DNA from: Nitratifractor sp.
GTDB taxonomy: Bacteria; Campylobacterota; Campylobacteria; Campylobacterales; Sulfurovaceae
Reading direction: 5' to 3'
Length of the DNA stretch: 6,538 nucleotides
Assembly (NCBI GenBank): GCA_015490055.1
Contig: WFYP01000040.1
Coordinates: 1-6,538, forward strand
The position numbers and the translations under genes are program-made. Under the pieces are notes generated by a model that ran no database searches, was not told the DNA's origin, and saw only the letters and a list, made by a program, of their open reading frames with translations. Of this stretch, positions 6,323 through 6,538 are shown in pieces. Position 1 is the stretch's first letter; the number at the start of each line of letters is the position of its first letter.

Positions 6323-6331
6323 ATTATAACA
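6323..6331 (-). promoter_or_regulatory. Extended -10 promoter of the pseudopilin-priA unit
   Basis: The minus strand reads TGT-TATAAT, an exact -10 hexamer with TGn extension, in the only sizeable gap upstream of the pseudopilin. No clear -35 is visible; at that position lies an inverted repeat (6347-6360). A start seven bases after the hexamer would be near 6316, leaving a leader of only about 11 bases that begins almost at the Shine-Dalgarno sequence. Confidence 0.6.
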
Positions 6332-6346
6332 TATTTTTTATAAATA

Positions 6347-6360
6347 GATATGAACATATC
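6347..6360. repeat. Perfect inverted repeat upstream of the pseudopilin promoter, possible operator
   Basis: GATATG-AA-CATATC has two exact 6-base arms around a 2-base centre. It covers about -31 to -44 relative to the start predicted from the TATAAT at 6323-6328, where an activator would contact RNA polymerase or a repressor would block it. The symmetry fits a dimeric regulator. Nothing in the window identifies that regulator. Confidence 0.45.
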
Positions 6361-6424
6361 GAAAAAATGGATATTCTTAAAACTTTAGATTAAAAAAAGT
6401 AAGTAAAAAAGGTATATTTGTTTA

Positions 6425-6440
6425 AGGGAGCAAAGTCCCT
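6425..6440 (-). terminator. Weak hairpin after the upstream gene, possible terminator
   Basis: On the minus strand AGGGA, loop CTTTGC, TCCCT forms a 5-bp stem that a G-U pair can extend. It lies about 20 bases after the TAA of the partial gene at 6461-6538, in the right place to end its transcript. The U-rich stretch that should follow directly is displaced by some 14 bases (CCTTTTTT, then further T-runs), so termination efficiency is doubtful. It overlaps an alternative stem (AAAGT/ACTTT, 6432-6447). Confidence 0.35.
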
Positions 6441-6460
6441 CTACTTTAATGGAGTAATAT

Positions 6461-6538
6461 TTATAAACTTTTATCTCTTCTTATAGTAAAAGTCGCGATA
6501 TATATAAATAGTATTAAAAGTAATGATGAACTTAGTGA
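6461..6538 (-). CDS. C-terminal end of an unidentified, probably membrane, protein
   Basis: Reading the minus strand in from the right edge gives 25 codons before TAA at 6463-6461. They encode a hydrophobic run (LLLILFIYIATF) followed by a basic tail (TIRRDKSL), typical of the last transmembrane helix of an inner-membrane protein with a cytosolic C-terminus. The start and most of the gene lie outside the window, so the family cannot be told. Another minus frame (6536 to 6471) is also open for 21 codons and rich in aromatic and basic residues; I favour the first because of its helix-like pattern. Confidence 0.4.
   Translation of the reverse strand, partial: SLSSSLLLILFIYIATFTIRRDKSL

Noticed and set aside
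1..6538. CRISPR array, insertion sequence, tRNA/rRNA or att site
   Set aside because: No regularly spaced repeats, transposase, terminal inverted repeats or recognisable structural RNA were seen on either strand.

Overview
The window is AT-rich (roughly two thirds A+T by eye) and looks like a chromosomal core region of a member of the Campylobacterota (the old Epsilonproteobacteria), most like a free-living Sulfurimonas/Sulfurovum-type genome. The reasons are the protein character of DnaB, IspG and PriA, the pseudopilin N-terminus (KKAFTMIELVFVIVV), promoter-like sites with a TGn-TATAAT extended -10 and no clear -35, and comEC directly behind dnaB, an order I recall from Helicobacter pylori. 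The taxonomy is inference from these traits, not a search result.

Layout. Nearly everything is on the minus strand, so it reads from right to left. At the right edge is the very end of an unidentified gene, probably for a membrane protein (6461-6538). A gap of about 155 bases follows, holding a small hairpin, a perfect 14-base inverted repeat and an extended -10 promoter. This promoter serves a two-gene unit: a secreted or competence-type pseudopilin (5832-6305), whose stop codon overlaps the start of priA (3994-5832). Then comes a short divergently oriented gene on the plus strand (3794-3991) for a possible two-helix membrane peptide, with its own promoter and a structured leader. After an AT-rich divergent intergenic region comes a tight minus-strand operon: ispG (2515-3573), dnaB (1046-2515; its GTG overlaps the ispG stop by one base) and comEC (start at 1033, cut off by the left edge).

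How the genes fit together. PriA (replication restart helicase) and DnaB (replicative helicase) act in succession at restarted forks. The pseudopilin and ComEC are of the families that bring transforming DNA to and across the inner membrane. IspG makes the isoprenoid precursor HMBPP and is metabolically unrelated. The clustering suggests a link between DNA uptake and replication, but this may be only a conserved gene order.

No mobile element, CRISPR array, rRNA or tRNA gene was seen. The parts that known families do not explain are the plus-strand small gene with its hairpin and palindrome leader, and the regulatory stretch in front of the pseudopilin. Lineage-type variations worth noting are a PriA that seems to lack the winged-helix domain and a DnaB with a charged insertion in its C-terminal domain.
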